A stretch of DNA of 49,020 nucleotides from NCBI GenBank assembly GCA_027449605.1, contig DAIDLH010000028.1, positions 1-49,020 on the forward strand, read 5' to 3'. The position numbers and the translations under genes are program-made. How positions within the stretch are numbered: the first letter of the stretch is position 1; each line of letters starts with the position of its first letter. This DNA is from Candidatus Muproteobacteria bacterium (GTDB taxonomy: Bacteria; Pseudomonadota; Gammaproteobacteria; Acidiferrobacterales; Sulfurifustaceae). Shown piece after piece: positions 21,425 through 30,605 of this stretch. The notes beneath the pieces were generated by a model that ran no database searches, had not been told where the DNA came from, and saw only the letters and a program-made list of their open reading frames with translations.

Positions 21425-22666
21425 TCAAAAATTCCCCTGAAACCAGCTCTTCATCTTGCTCCAGACTCCCTTGACTCCCACGGATGCGCCCGGATTCTGC
21501 ACATATTGCTTTCCCTCGCGGCAGCGCGCGCCGTACAGCACCAGCCCCACGCCGGTGGCGAAGATCGGGTTCTGCACCACGCCCTTCAATCCGCCGACGT
21601 ATTGCGGCACGCCGAGGCGCACCGGCATGTGAAACACTTCCTCCGCCAGGTCGACCACGCCTTCCATCTTGGCGCTGCCGCCGGTGAGCACGAGCCCGCT
21701 GCCGACCACGTCCTCGAAACCGCTGCGACGCAGCTCGGCCTGGATCAGGCTGTACAGTTCCTCGATGCGCGGTTCGATGACCTCGGCCAGCGTCTGGCGC
21801 GAAAGTTTGCGCGGCGGGCGATCGCCCACGCTCGGCACCTCGATGGTCTCGTCCCGGTGCGCGAGCTGCGTAAGCGCGCAGCCGTATTTTTTCTTGATGT
21901 CCTCGGCGTACTGCGTCGGCGTGCGCAACGCCACCGCGATGTCGTTGGTCACCTGGTCGCCGGCGATGGGGATCACCGCGGTATGACGGATCGCGCCGTC
22001 GGTGAACACCGAGATGTCGGTGGTGCCGCCGCCGATGTCGACCAGGCACACGCCCAGCTCCTTTTCGTCCTCCGTCAGCGTCGACATGCTCGAGGCCAGC
22101 TGCTCGAGGATGATGTCGTCCACCTCCAGGCCGCAGCGGCGCACGCACTTGATGATGTTCTGCGCCGCACTCACGGCGCCGGTCACGATGTGCACCTTGG
22201 CCTCGAGACGCACGCCGCTCATGCCGATCGGCTCGCGGATGCCCTCCTGCTTGTCGATGATGAATTCCTGCGGCAGGATGTGCAGCACCTTCTGGTCCGC
22301 GGGTATCGCGAGCGCGCGCGCCGCTTCGATCACGCGTTCCACGTCGCCCTGCCCAACTTCCTTGTCCTTGATCGCCACGATGCCGTGCGAGTTGAAGCTC
22401 GAGATGTGCGAGCCGGCGATGCCGGCGTAGACCGAGTGGATCTGGCAGCCGGCCATCAACTCGGCCTCCTCGATCGCGCGCTGGATCGACTGCACCGTGG
22501 ACTCGATGTTCACCACCACGCCCTTTTTCATGCCGCGCGAGGGATGGTGCCCCACGCCGATGATCTCGACCTCGCCCGTCGGCGCGAGCTCGCCGACGAT
22601 GGCCAGCACCTTGGAGGTGCCGATGTCGAGACCCACGATCAGTTTTTCATCATCCCGTTTTGCCAT
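21425..22666 (-). CDS. ftsA: Cell division protein FtsA
   Basis: This actin-like ATPase tethers FtsZ to the membrane and recruits later division proteins (413 residues). It shows the phosphate loops VGLDIGTSKVLAIVGE and VCLVDIGGGTTDISVF, and LTGGSAKMEGV near the C-terminus. The final residues VWSKMKSWFQGNF form a probable amphipathic membrane-targeting helix. It starts 2 bases after the ftsQ stop with an AAGGGG SD. Confidence 0.97.
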   Translation of the reverse strand: MAKRDDEKLIVGLDIGTSKVLAIVGELAPTGEVEIIGVGHHPSRGMKKGVVVNIESTVQSIQRAIEEAELMAGCQIHSVYAGIAGSHISSFNSHGIVAIKDKEVGQGDVERVIEAARALAIPADQKVLHILPQEFIIDKQEGIREPIGMSGVRLEAKVHIVTGAVSAAQNIIKCVRRCGLEVDDIILEQLASSMSTLTEDEKELGVCLVDIGGGTTDISVFTDGAIRHTAVIPIAGDQVTNDIAVALRTPTQYAEDIKKKYGCALTQLAHRDETIEVPSVGDRPPRKLSRQTLAEVIEPRIEELYSLIQAELRRSGFEDVVGSGLVLTGGSAKMEGVVDLAEEVFHMPVRLGVPQYVGGLKGVVQNPIFATGVGLVLYGARCREGKQYVQNPGASVGVKGVWSKMKSWFQGNF

Positions 22667-22668
22667 GG

Positions 22669-23472
22669 TTACCCCTTGTTGGCTGCTCCCGCGCGTTCCC
22701 TGACTGCGCGTCCTGACGTATCGCGATCACCGGCGGCATCAGCGCCGGTCTCCACTGCAAAACCGTTGGCATAGCGCAGGTCCACCTGGCGGATATCCGG
22801 CGCGAGCGACGCGAATGACTGCACGTAGACGCGCGCGAAACGTTCCAGCTTGCGCTCCGGTTGCTCGCGGTCGAGCACGATCGTCATTCCGTTCGAAAGA
22901 CCCAGGCGCCAGGTGCGCCGCGGCGTCAGCGTGACGCGTTCCAGCTTCAGTCCGGCGGCGGCCAGGACCTGCCCGAGACTCCTGTAATGTTCGAGCACCT
23001 GCGCGCCGGTTCCTTCCGGGCCCTCGAGACGCGGAAACTCCGCGGGAAGCTCGGCGGCTTTCACGCGCACCACGTCGCCCGCCAGGTTGAGATACGCGTC
23101 CTCGCCCCAATACGCCGCGAGCTGCTGTTCCGTGAACCGCACGTACACGTCCTGCGGCCACTGGCGCCGCACCGAGGCCCTGTAAACCCAGGGCAGCGAC
23201 TCCACGCGCGCCTTGACCGCGTCGAGATTGAGCAGGAAAAAATTTCCATGCACGACGTTCATCACCGTCGCTTGCAGCTCCTGCTGCGTGACATGCCGGA
23301 ACTCGCCTTCGAACTGCACGTGCCGCACCGGAAAGTTGTCGCTGCGCAGCAGCCGGTCGGCGCCGAACGCCAGCACCAGCAGCACGAACAGCAGCGCGCA
23401 CAACAGCAGCGCCGCCTTGAACAGGCTGATGCCGTCGTCGTTATGCCGCCGTGCCGAATCAGCGCTTGGCAT
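22669..23472 (-). CDS. ftsQ: Cell division protein FtsQ
   Basis: This bitopic divisome protein links early and late components through FtsB and FtsL (267 residues). One membrane segment lies at about 16-42. The POTRA domain begins [20 protein letters not shown], followed by the beta domain with [20 protein letters not shown]. The start overlaps the ddl stop by 14 bases. Low sequence conservation is normal for FtsQ; identity rests on topology and position. Confidence 0.93.
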   Translation of the reverse strand: MPSADSARRHNDDGISLFKAALLLCALLFVLLVLAFGADRLLRSDNFPVRHVQFEGEFRHVTQQELQATVMNVVHGNFFLLNLDAVKARVESLPWVYRASVRRQWPQDVYVRFTEQQLAAYWGEDAYLNLAGDVVRVKAAELPAEFPRLEGPEGTGAQVLEHYRSLGQVLAAAGLKLERVTLTPRRTWRLGLSNGMTIVLDREQPERKLERFARVYVQSFASLAPDIRQVDLRYANGFAVETGADAAGDRDTSGRAVRERAGAANKG

Positions 23473-24379
23473 CCGCCGTCTCCAGTATCCGTAACACCAG
23501 TTGATCGAAATCCAGGCCCGCCTGTTTCGCGGCCTTGGGAACGAGACTGTGATCGGTCATGCCCGGCACCGTGTTCACCTCCAGCGCGTATGCCTGGCCG
23601 GTCTTGTCGAGCATGAAGTCCACCCGGCCCCAGCCGGAACAGCCGAGCGCCTCGAACGCGCGCCGCGCCAGGACCTGGATCGCGCGCTCCCGGTCCGCGG
23701 GCAAACCGCAGGGGCACAGGTAACGCGTGGTGTCGAGGATGTATTTCGCCTCGTAGTCGTAGAACTCGCGGTCGGTTTCGATCTTGATCAGCGGCAACGC
23801 CCGATCGCCGAGAATCGCGCAGGTCAGCTCGGCGCCGTCGATGAAGCGCTCCGCGATCACCTGATCGTCGTACTTCGCCGCCGCGTCCCAGGCCGACTTC
23901 AGCTCCACGATCGTCCTGGCCTTGCTCACGCCGAGACTCGATCCCTCGCGCACCGGTTTCACGAACAGCGGCAGCCCGAGTTTCGCGGCGACCTTGTCGA
24001 GATCGATGCCGGGTTCGAGCACGACGTACTCCGGCGTCGGGATGCCGGCCGCGGACCAGAGATACTTGCTGCGCAACTTGTCCATGCCGAGCGCCGAGCC
24101 GAGCACGCCGCTGCCGGTGTACGGAATGTCCAGCACTTCGAGCGCGCCTTGAATCACGCCGTCCTCGCCCCAGCGTCCGTGCAGCACGATGAACACGCGC
24201 TCGAATTTTCCGTCTTCCAGCAAGCGCAGAGTGGATTTGTCGGCGTCAATGCCATGCGCATCCACGCCAGCGCGCTTCAGAGCCGCGAGCACCGCGTTGC
24301 CGCTCTTGAGAGACACCTCGCGCTCGGCGGAAGGTCCGCCCATCAGCACCGCGACTTTGCCGAAATTACGTCGTGTCAT
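23459..24379 (-). CDS. ddlB: D-alanine-D-alanine ligase
   Basis: This ATP-grasp enzyme makes the D-Ala-D-Ala dipeptide for peptidoglycan stem peptides (306 residues). It shows [42 protein letters not shown], the [13 protein letters not shown] loop and the metal-binding [18 protein letters not shown]. The ATG overlaps the murB stop (ATGA). Confidence 0.97.
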   Translation of the reverse strand: MTRRNFGKVAVLMGGPSAEREVSLKSGNAVLAALKRAGVDAHGIDADKSTLRLLEDGKFERVFIVLHGRWGEDGVIQGALEVLDIPYTGSGVLGSALGMDKLRSKYLWSAAGIPTPEYVVLEPGIDLDKVAAKLGLPLFVKPVREGSSLGVSKARTIVELKSAWDAAAKYDDQVIAERFIDGAELTCAILGDRALPLIKIETDREFYDYEAKYILDTTRYLCPCGLPADRERAIQVLARRAFEALGCSGWGRVDFMLDKTGQAYALEVNTVPGMTDHSLVPKAAKQAGLDFDQLVLRILETADAKR

Positions 24380-25281
24380 TTCGCCGCCTCCTGACCCAGG
24401 ATCCGTACTTCGGGTTCCAGTTTGACGCCGTGTTGTCTTTGCACTTCCGCCTGCACGCGCAGGATCAAGCGCTCGATATCGGCGGCGCGAGCGCCGCCGG
24501 TGTTGACGATGAAATTGGCGTGCAGCTCGGACACGCAGGCCGCACCGATGCAGACGCCCTTGAGCCCGCAGGATTCGATCAGGCGCGCGGCGAAATTTCC
24601 CGGCGGGTTCTTGAATACCGAACCCGCGTTCGGCAGTTGGGTCGGTTGCGTGGCGCCGCGCTTGGCGAGCAGGGTCTTGATCAGGGTCTTGCCCTGTGCG
24701 GTCTCACCGGCGTTGAGACGGAAATGCGCGGCCACGAACCACTCGTCCCGCGGTCCGGCCACTTTGCGATAATCGATTTGATACTCCGCGGGCTGGCGTG
24801 TGTGCCGCGCACCGTGACGGTCGATGGTTTCCACCGCTTCGACGATGTTCCACGTCTCGCCGCCAAAGGCGCCGGCGTTCATGGCCAGCGCGCCGCCGAC
24901 GGTGCCGGGAATGCCGGCGAGAAATTCCGCGCCCGTCAGGCCGCGCTCGGCGCAGAAACGCGCGACCTTGGCGCTGGCCACGCCGGCCTCGGCGCGCACC
25001 ACGCCGTCGCGCAGGACATCGAGCGCGCTCAGCGCGCCGCTGGTCATGATCACCGTGCCGCGCACGCCGCCGTCGCGCACCAGCAGATTGCTTCCGAGAC
25101 CGACCCAATGCACCGCTTCCTGCGCCGGCAGCGATTTCATGAATGTCACGAGGTCGTCAAGATCGGCCGGAATGAAAAGCCGGTCCGCCGGTCCGCCGGT
25201 GCGCCAGCTGGTGTGGCGCGACATCGGCTCGTCGACGAGCAGCTGGCCGCGAAGATTGGCGTGTGTTTTTGCCGGCATCAT
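24376..25281 (-). CDS. murB: UDP-N-acetylenolpyruvoylglucosamine reductase
   Basis: This FAD enzyme reduces enolpyruvyl-UDP-GlcNAc to UDP-MurNAc (301 residues). The flavin loops are [12 protein letters not shown] and [20 protein letters not shown]. The proton-donating serine lies in NAGSVFKNP and the C-terminal Glu in LEPEVRILG, as in the shorter type II-like enzymes. The frame runs upstream inside murC, but the start ATGATG at 25281 overlaps the murC stop (ATGA); the second ATG (25278) is an alternative. Confidence 0.96.
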   Translation of the reverse strand: MMPAKTHANLRGQLLVDEPMSRHTSWRTGGPADRLFIPADLDDLVTFMKSLPAQEAVHWVGLGSNLLVRDGGVRGTVIMTSGALSALDVLRDGVVRAEAGVASAKVARFCAERGLTGAEFLAGIPGTVGGALAMNAGAFGGETWNIVEAVETIDRHGARHTRQPAEYQIDYRKVAGPRDEWFVAAHFRLNAGETAQGKTLIKTLLAKRGATQPTQLPNAGSVFKNPPGNFAARLIESCGLKGVCIGAACVSELHANFIVNTGGARAADIERLILRVQAEVQRQHGVKLEPEVRILGQEAAK

Positions 25282-26681
25282 CCGCCGCTCCCGGGATTCA
25301 GCGTTTGCAGAAGCGAAGCCGCGACAGCGCCGATGCTGCCCGCGCCCATCGTGAGTAAAATATCGTTGCCGCGCAGCACGTCGGCCAGCGCCTGCGGCAG
25401 CCGGTTCACGTCTTCCAGGAAAATCGGGTCGGTCTTGCCGCGCGCGCGGATCGCGCGGCACAGCGCGCGCCCGTCGGCGCCGCTGATCGGCGCTTCGCCG
25501 GCGGCGTAGACCTCGGTGACGAACAGCGTGCCGATGTCCGCGAGCACGGTGCTGAAATCATCGAGCAGATCGTGCGTGCGCGTGTAACGGTGCGGCTGGA
25601 ACACCACGACCAGCCGCCGCTCGGGCCAACTCGCGCGCGCCGCCGCCACGGTGGCCGCGATCTCGCGCGGGTGATGCGCGTAATCGTCCACCAGGATCAC
25701 GTCGCCGCCGTCACGCTTGATGCGTCCGTTGATCTGGAAGCGCCGGCCGATGCCGGCAAAACCGGCCAGGGCGCGTGCGATCGCCGACCCCTCGATGCCC
25801 AGTTCGTGCGCGATACCGATGGCGGCCAGCGCGTTCAGCACGTTGTGCCGTCCGGGCTGGTTGAGCGTCACCATCAGCCAGTTCTTGCGTCCGCGCAGCT
25901 CGGCGGTGAAATGCATCCGCGTCTGTTCCTGGCGGATGTCGACCGCGCGCAGGTCGGCCTCGGCGGCGGTACCGTAGGTCAGCACCGGCCGGTGCACGCG
26001 CGGAATGATTTCGCGCACCGCCGGATCGTCGAGACACAACACCGCCAGCCCGTAGAACGGCAGTTGCTGGAGGAAATCCACGAACGCCTGCTTGAGACGG
26101 TTGAAGTCGCCGCCGTACGTGGCCATGTGATCGGCGTCGATATTCGTCACCACCGACATGAACGGCGCGAGATGCAGGAACGAAGCGTCGCTCTCGTCGG
26201 CTTCGGCCACCAGATACTGCCCGCGACCGAGGCGCGCGTGGGTACCGGCGCTGTTCAGGCGTCCGCCGATCACGAACGTCGGATCGAGTCCACCCTCGGC
26301 GAGGCAGCTCGCCACCAGGCTCGTGGTCGTAGTCTTGCCGTGTGTGCCGGCGATAGCGATGCCGCGCTGCAGGCGCATCAATTCGCCGAGCATCTCGGCG
26401 CGCGGGATCACCGGGATCTTGGCCGCGCGCGCTGCGCGCACCTCCGGATTGGTCTCGTCCACCGCCGAGGACACGACGACGACGTCCACGCCCTTAACCA
26501 GCTGCGGGTCGTGGCCGATGTTGACCTTGGCCCCGAGCGTGGCCAGGCGTCGGGTATTCGCCGATTCGCGCACATCCGATCCGGACACCGTGAATTGCAG
26601 GTTGTGCAGCACCTCGGCGATGCCGCACATGCCCGCGCCGCCGATGCCGACGAAGTGAACGTTTTTCACGCGGTCACGCAC
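25278..26681 (-). CDS. murC: UDP-N-acetylmuramate-L-alanine ligase
   Basis: This enzyme adds L-Ala to UDP-MurNAc (467 residues). The N-terminal nucleotide-binding motif [18 protein letters not shown], the ATP loop [15 protein letters not shown] and the C-terminal [14 protein letters not shown] are all present. The start codon is GTG, with GGAGG 8 bases upstream. That SD sits in the last codons of the 36-codon linker frame whose TAA directly abuts this GTG. Operon with murG upstream and murB downstream. Confidence 0.97.
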   Translation of the reverse strand: MRDRVKNVHFVGIGGAGMCGIAEVLHNLQFTVSGSDVRESANTRRLATLGAKVNIGHDPQLVKGVDVVVVSSAVDETNPEVRAARAAKIPVIPRAEMLGELMRLQRGIAIAGTHGKTTTTSLVASCLAEGGLDPTFVIGGRLNSAGTHARLGRGQYLVAEADESDASFLHLAPFMSVVTNIDADHMATYGGDFNRLKQAFVDFLQQLPFYGLAVLCLDDPAVREIIPRVHRPVLTYGTAAEADLRAVDIRQEQTRMHFTAELRGRKNWLMVTLNQPGRHNVLNALAAIGIAHELGIEGSAIARALAGFAGIGRRFQINGRIKRDGGDVILVDDYAHHPREIAATVAAARASWPERRLVVVFQPHRYTRTHDLLDDFSTVLADIGTLFVTEVYAAGEAPISGADGRALCRAIRARGKTDPIFLEDVNRLPQALADVLRGNDILLTMGAGSIGAVAASLLQTLNPGSGG

Positions 26682-26792
26682 TTACGTCGCCTCCGTAAGA
26701 TCGCAAATAACCAACACTCCATCCTGTCGGCGTCCGGCGCCATTCGCGGCCGGTCGCATCCCCGCTTCGCGGGGCCCCTGCTCCCTGCTCAT
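26682..26792 (-). CDS. Linker ORF A between murG and murC (36 codons)
   Basis: This open frame begins at an ATG overlapping the murG stop (ATGA) and ends with a TAA directly touching the murC GTG. A GGAGGTGGC within the end of murG acts as its SD, and a GGAGG in its final codons (DLTEAT) serves murC. The predicted peptide starts MSREQGP and is Arg/Gly-rich, with no known domain. It shares start, tail and an internal GC-rich repeat with the linker ORFs at 27859-27975 and 33059-33310. Translation is inferred from architecture; the peptide itself may have no function. Confidence 0.45.
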   Translation of the reverse strand: MSREQGPREAGMRPAANGAGRRQDGVLVICDLTEAT

Positions 26793-26805
26793 GTCGCCAC
26801 CTCCA
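26726..26805 (-). repeat. Intergenic repeat, copy A
   Basis: This 80-base copy runs from GTCGGCGTC to CTCCA on the plus strand, into the 3' end of murG. Its parts are GTCGGCGTC, CATTCGC, GGTCGCATCCCC, a GC-rich hairpin around CTTCGCG, and CCCTGCTCCCTGCTCATG. The same blocks in the same order occur at 27906-27987 and 33106-33323. Confidence 0.85.
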
Positions 26806-27862
26806 TGCATATTCCGGCCACCGTCTCGGCGGCGTCGGTCACGGCCAGATGACGTGCGGCGCGCGCCATCTTCATCAGCAGCTCGCGATTGACGGCAAAC
26901 CCGGCAAGCAATTCGACGAGCCGCTCGCGCGTCAGTTCCGGAGACGGCACCAGCACCGCGGCTTCGCGCTCCGACAGGAACCGCGCGTTCGCGGTCTGGT
27001 GATCGTCCACCGCGTAGAGATAGGGCACGAGGATCGCCGCCGATCCCGAGGAGGCGAGTTCGGCCACGGTCATGGCGCCGGCGCGGCACAGCACCACGTC
27101 AGCCCAGGCGTAGGCCTCGGCCATGTTGTCGATGAATTCGGCGACCCGGGCCGGCGCATCGCCGTAAGCGTGCCGCACCGTGTCCGCGGCGTTGCGTCCG
27201 CACTGGTGCCACACCTCGGGTCGGAGTTCGGCCGGCAGCGACCGGATCGTTTCCGGCACGACGTCGTTGAAAATTTTCGCGCCTTGGCTGCCGCCCACGA
27301 CCAGCAGCCGCAGGCGTCCCCGGCGCGCGGCCATTCTTTCCTCCGGTGGCGGCAACGCGGCGATCTCGTCGCGCACCGGATTGCCCACCGGACGCGCCGC
27401 CAGATGCTTGCCGAAGGCGTCGGGAAATCCGCACAACACCTGGTCGGCGAGGGCGGCGAGCCATTTGTTGGTCATGCCGGGAATCGCGTTCTGTTCGTGG
27501 ATCAGCAGCGGCGTGCGCGTAAGCCAAGCCATCAAGCCGCCCGGACCGGCGACGAATCCGCCCAGCGACAACACCACGTCCGGCTTGCGCCGGCGCAGCA
27601 CCCGGAACGCCTGCGCCATGGCATATATAAGAGTGAACGGCAGCAGCAGCCAGCGCAGCCAGCCCTTGCGCCGCACGCCCTGGATCGTCAGCCATTCCAT
27701 GTCGATCGCCAGTCCCGACGCCGGCACCGCGTGCGCTTCGAGCCCGCGACGCGTGCCGAGCCACACCACCTGCACGCGTTTCTCCAGCAGCCGGCGCGCG
27801 ACCGCGAGACCCGGGAACACGTGCCCGCCGGTGCCGCCCGCCATGATCAGCACGCAGCTCAT
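26789..27862 (-). CDS. murG: Lipid II synthase, MurG glycosyltransferase
   Basis: This membrane-associated GT-B enzyme adds GlcNAc to lipid I (357 residues). It shows MAGGTGGHVFPGLAVA at the start, LSLGGFVAGPG, LIHEQNAIPGMTNKWL, LLVVGGSQGAKIFND, CRAGAMTVAEL and YAVDDHQTANA. The frame extends upstream, but homology begins MSCVLIMAGG at 27862, which overlaps the stop of linker ORF B (ATGA) and has a GGAGGCGGAG SD. Its own stop overlaps the start of linker ORF A. Confidence 0.97.
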   Translation of the reverse strand: MSCVLIMAGGTGGHVFPGLAVARRLLEKRVQVVWLGTRRGLEAHAVPASGLAIDMEWLTIQGVRRKGWLRWLLLPFTLIYAMAQAFRVLRRRKPDVVLSLGGFVAGPGGLMAWLTRTPLLIHEQNAIPGMTNKWLAALADQVLCGFPDAFGKHLAARPVGNPVRDEIAALPPPEERMAARRGRLRLLVVGGSQGAKIFNDVVPETIRSLPAELRPEVWHQCGRNAADTVRHAYGDAPARVAEFIDNMAEAYAWADVVLCRAGAMTVAELASSGSAAILVPYLYAVDDHQTANARFLSEREAAVLVPSPELTRERLVELLAGFAVNRELLMKMARAARHLAVTDAAETVAGICMEVAT

Positions 27863-27975
27863 GTCTCCGCCTCCGACATATTGATATCGCCCCACATGTC
27901 GTGCCGTCGGCGTCTGGCGACATTCGCCACGGTCGCATCCCCACGCTTCGCGTGTGGCCCCTGCTCCCTGCTCAT
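27859..27975 (-). CDS. Linker ORF B between ftsW and murG (38 codons)
   Basis: The ATG overlaps the ftsW stop and the stop overlaps the murG start, both as ATGA. The peptide begins MSREQGPHAKRGD and ends NMSEAET; the SEA codons form the GGAGG SD of murG. Composition is Arg-rich with no recognisable domain. Together with linker ORFs A and C it shows the same start, SD-bearing tail and central repeat, so I annotate it as a probable translated coupling linker, not a conventional gene. Confidence 0.45.
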   Translation of the reverse strand: MSREQGPHAKRGDATVANVARRRRHDMWGDINMSEAET

Positions 27976-27987
27976 GTCGCCCCTCCA
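27906..27987 (-). repeat. Intergenic repeat, copy B
   Basis: This 82-base copy at the ftsW/murG junction has the same blocks as copy A. The hairpin arm reads CCACGCTTCGCGTGTGG where copy A has CCCCGCTTCGCGGGG. The change is compensated on both sides, so the stem is preserved while its sequence differs. Confidence 0.85.
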
Positions 27988-29132
27988 CCGGTGCGCGCTT
28001 CGCGGCTGACGAGCAGCAGCAGGCCCATGGCGATGCAGCTTACGATCATGCTTGAACCGCCGTAACTCACGAACGGCAGCGTCAATCCCTTGGTCGGCAG
28101 CAGGCCCATGTTCACGCCCATGTTGATCATCGCCTGGCTGCCGAGCAGCAGCCCCAGGCCCTGCGCCAGGCGCGCGGCATAAACCTGGCCGGCGGCTTCC
28201 GCGAGACGCGCGACGGCGAAGGCGCGCGCGATGACGATGCCGAAGACGACCATCACGCCCAGCACCGAGACCAGCCCGAGCTCCTCGCCCATCACCGCGA
28301 ACACGAAATCGGTGTGCGCCGCCGGGAGATAGAAAAGTTTCTGCACGCTCGCACCCAGACCGACGCCGAGCCATTCGCCGCGCCCGAAAGCAATCAGCGC
28401 CTGCACCAGCTGGAAGCCGGTGTTGTACGGATCGGCCCAGGGATTGAGAAAGCTCGTGGCGCGCGCCATACGGTACGGCGACACGAGGGTGAGCAGCACC
28501 ATGCTGCCGACGCCGGCGCCGAGCACGCACATGAAATGCCAGAAACGTACGCCGCCGAGGAACAGCATCGAGAACACCGTCACCGTGATCACCACGAGCG
28601 ACCCCATGTCCGGTTCCAGCAGCAGGAATATTCCGACCGCCGCCACCACGAGGCTCATCATCACGATGCCCTGCGTGAAATTCTTCAGCGCCTCCTGTTT
28701 GCGCACCAGATAACCGGCGACGTACACCACCATGAACAGTTTCATGAACTCCGACGGCTGCAAGTTCACGATCCCGAGCCGGAGCCAGCGCGAGCTGCCG
28801 TTGATGTGCGCGCCGATGCCCGGCACCAGCACCACCACCAGCGAAGCGAAGCCGAGCAGCAGCAGATACGGGCCGGTCTTCTCCCACCAGCGCACGCGCG
28901 TGTGCATGGTGAACGCCATGAACAGCAGGCCCAGCGCCGCGGACGCCGCGTGACGCACCAGAAAGTACACGCTGTTGTGCATCTCGCGGTCGGCGTACGC
29001 GACCGACGCCGAATACACCATGATCACGCCGAGCGCGAGCAGCACGAACGTGCATCCGAGCAGCCACGGGTCCCACGCCGGGCGCGGCCGGCCGGCGGCG
29101 CGCACGGAACCGGCGGTGAGGACGGCGCTCAT
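27972..29132 (-). CDS. ftsW: Septal peptidoglycan polymerase FtsW
   Basis: This SEDS-family glycosyltransferase polymerises lipid II at the septum with FtsI (386 residues, about ten membrane segments). Signature stretches are INGSSRWLRLGIVNLQPSEFMKLF, LLLEPDMGSLVVI, the GRGEWLGVGLGASVQKLFYLPAAHTDF loop and LPFVSYGGSSMI. The start at 29132 overlaps the murD stop (ATGA). The stop overlaps linker ORF B. Its final codons GGGAT contain the GGAGG preceding the linker start. Confidence 0.97.
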   Translation of the reverse strand: MSAVLTAGSVRAAGRPRPAWDPWLLGCTFVLLALGVIMVYSASVAYADREMHNSVYFLVRHAASAALGLLFMAFTMHTRVRWWEKTGPYLLLLGFASLVVVLVPGIGAHINGSSRWLRLGIVNLQPSEFMKLFMVVYVAGYLVRKQEALKNFTQGIVMMSLVVAAVGIFLLLEPDMGSLVVITVTVFSMLFLGGVRFWHFMCVLGAGVGSMVLLTLVSPYRMARATSFLNPWADPYNTGFQLVQALIAFGRGEWLGVGLGASVQKLFYLPAAHTDFVFAVMGEELGLVSVLGVMVVFGIVIARAFAVARLAEAAGQVYAARLAQGLGLLLGSQAMINMGVNMGLLPTKGLTLPFVSYGGSSMIVSCIAMGLLLLVSREARTGGGAT

Positions 29133-30481
29133 TTTGTTTCCTCGCGCACCGCTTCGCGGAACACTTCCGCGCGATGCTCGTAGTTGCGGAACATGTCGAA
29201 GCTGGCGCAGGCCGGTGACAGCAGCACCACGTCGCCCGGTTGCGCGAGTTTGGCAGCGAGACGCACCGCCTCGTGCATATCTTTGGCGCGGTGCGTGACG
29301 ACGGCATCGCCGAGGGCCGCCTCGATCAGCGGCGCATCGCGCCCGATCAGCACCACGGCGCGCGCGTGTTGCGCGCACGCCGGCTTCAGTTCGCTGAAAT
29401 CCTGGCCCTTGCCGTCGCCGCCGGCGATCAGGATCACCGGCGCGGTCATGCCGTTCAGGGCCGCGACCGTGGCGCCGACGTTCGTGCCCTTGGAATCGTC
29501 ATACCAGCGGACGTTGTTGCGATCGGCCACCAGTTCGGTGCGGTGGGCCAGCCCTTTGAAGTCACGCACCGCGGCGCAGGCATCCATGGCGGCGACCCCG
29601 ACGGCCTCGGCCAGCGCCAGCGCCGCCAACACGTTGGCGAGATTGTGCCGGCCGGCGAGCGGCACCTCCGCTGCCTTCATCAGCGCTTGCGCGCCGTGCA
29701 TGAGCCAGGTCTCACCCCGGACTTCATCGAGGCCGTAATCCTGAATGTTTGCCGGACGGCCCAGGCTGAAACCGACCGTGCGCCGCCCCGACTGGCGCAT
29801 GCGCATCACCCGCGGATCGTCGGCGTTGAGCACCATGGTGCCGTTGCCGCGAAAGATGCGTGCCTTGGTCGCGGCGTATTCATGAATATCGCGGTAACGG
29901 TCCATGTGATCCGGCGTGACGTTGAGCACCGTCGCGGCGCGCGCATTGAGGCTGTGCGTCGTTTCGAGCTGGAAGCTCGACAGTTCCAGCACGTACACGT
30001 CCGGCTCCGGCGCCTCGAGCAATGACAGCGCCGGCACGCCGATGTTGCCGCCGACCGCGGTCTTGAGGCCGGCGCGCCGGCACATCTCGCCGGTGAGCGC
30101 CGTCACCGTGCTCTTGCCGTTGGCGCCGGTGATGGCGATGACCGGAGCGGCAGCTTCGCGCGCGAACAGCTCGATGTCGCCGACCGCCTGCGCGCCGCGT
30201 TCTACGGCGCGAGCGATCTCTGGTTCCTGGACCGACACGCCCGGGCTCACCACGAGCAGTCCCGGATCCCTGAAAAGCGCCGCCGGCAGACCGCCGGCAT
30301 GCACCGCCACGCGCGGAAACTCGCGCCGGAACTCATCGAGCTTGGGCGGCTGCGCGCGCGTGTCGACGACCGTAACCTCGTAACCGCGCGCGACGAGATG
30401 CCGCACGCAGGAGAGACCCGTGAGTCCGAGGCCCACCACCAGCGCGCGTTTTGTCTCCGTCCTTGTCATTGCCAATGCCAT
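29129..30481 (-). CDS. murD: UDP-N-acetylmuramoylalanine-D-glutamate ligase
   Basis: This enzyme adds D-Glu to UDP-MurNAc-L-Ala (450 residues from 30481). The N-terminal VVGLGLTGLSCVRHL, ATP loop ITGANGKSTVTALTGEM, LELSSFQLE, NVTPDHMDRY and LLSPACASFDMFRNYEHRAEVF are present. The start is uncertain: ATGs at 30481 and 30469 are both possible and neither has a strong SD. A frame extension to 30514 lies in the repeat at 30492-30598 and is not supported. The stop overlaps the ftsW start. Confidence 0.96.
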   Translation of the reverse strand: MALAMTRTETKRALVVGLGLTGLSCVRHLVARGYEVTVVDTRAQPPKLDEFRREFPRVAVHAGGLPAALFRDPGLLVVSPGVSVQEPEIARAVERGAQAVGDIELFAREAAAPVIAITGANGKSTVTALTGEMCRRAGLKTAVGGNIGVPALSLLEAPEPDVYVLELSSFQLETTHSLNARAATVLNVTPDHMDRYRDIHEYAATKARIFRGNGTMVLNADDPRVMRMRQSGRRTVGFSLGRPANIQDYGLDEVRGETWLMHGAQALMKAAEVPLAGRHNLANVLAALALAEAVGVAAMDACAAVRDFKGLAHRTELVADRNNVRWYDDSKGTNVGATVAALNGMTAPVILIAGGDGKGQDFSELKPACAQHARAVVLIGRDAPLIEAALGDAVVTHRAKDMHEAVRLAAKLAQPGDVVLLSPACASFDMFRNYEHRAEVFREAVREETK

Positions 30482-30491
30482 AATCTTTTTC

Positions 30492-30598
30492 TGATTTATG
30501 AATTTTTGCCGCAAAGGCGCAAAGATTTCTTGGGTTTTATTCTCATGAGCCTTTCTTTGCGTCCTTCGCGTCTTTGCGGCAGATAATCATATAAATCA
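30492..30598. repeat. MITE-like inverted repeat between mraY and murD
   Basis: About 107 bases have matching ends: TGATTTAT at 30492-30499 and ATAAATCA at 30591-30598. Inside are the inverted arms GCCGCAAAGGCGCAAAGA and TCTTTGCGTCC...TCTTTGCGGC. Such Cys-Gly-poor 'CTTTGCG' arms are familiar from dispersed repeats in other bacterial genomes. No gene fits inside. It breaks the otherwise tight spacing of the cluster and is AT-richer than its neighbours. Confidence 0.75.
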
Positions 30599-30605
30599 AA
30601 TTTCC

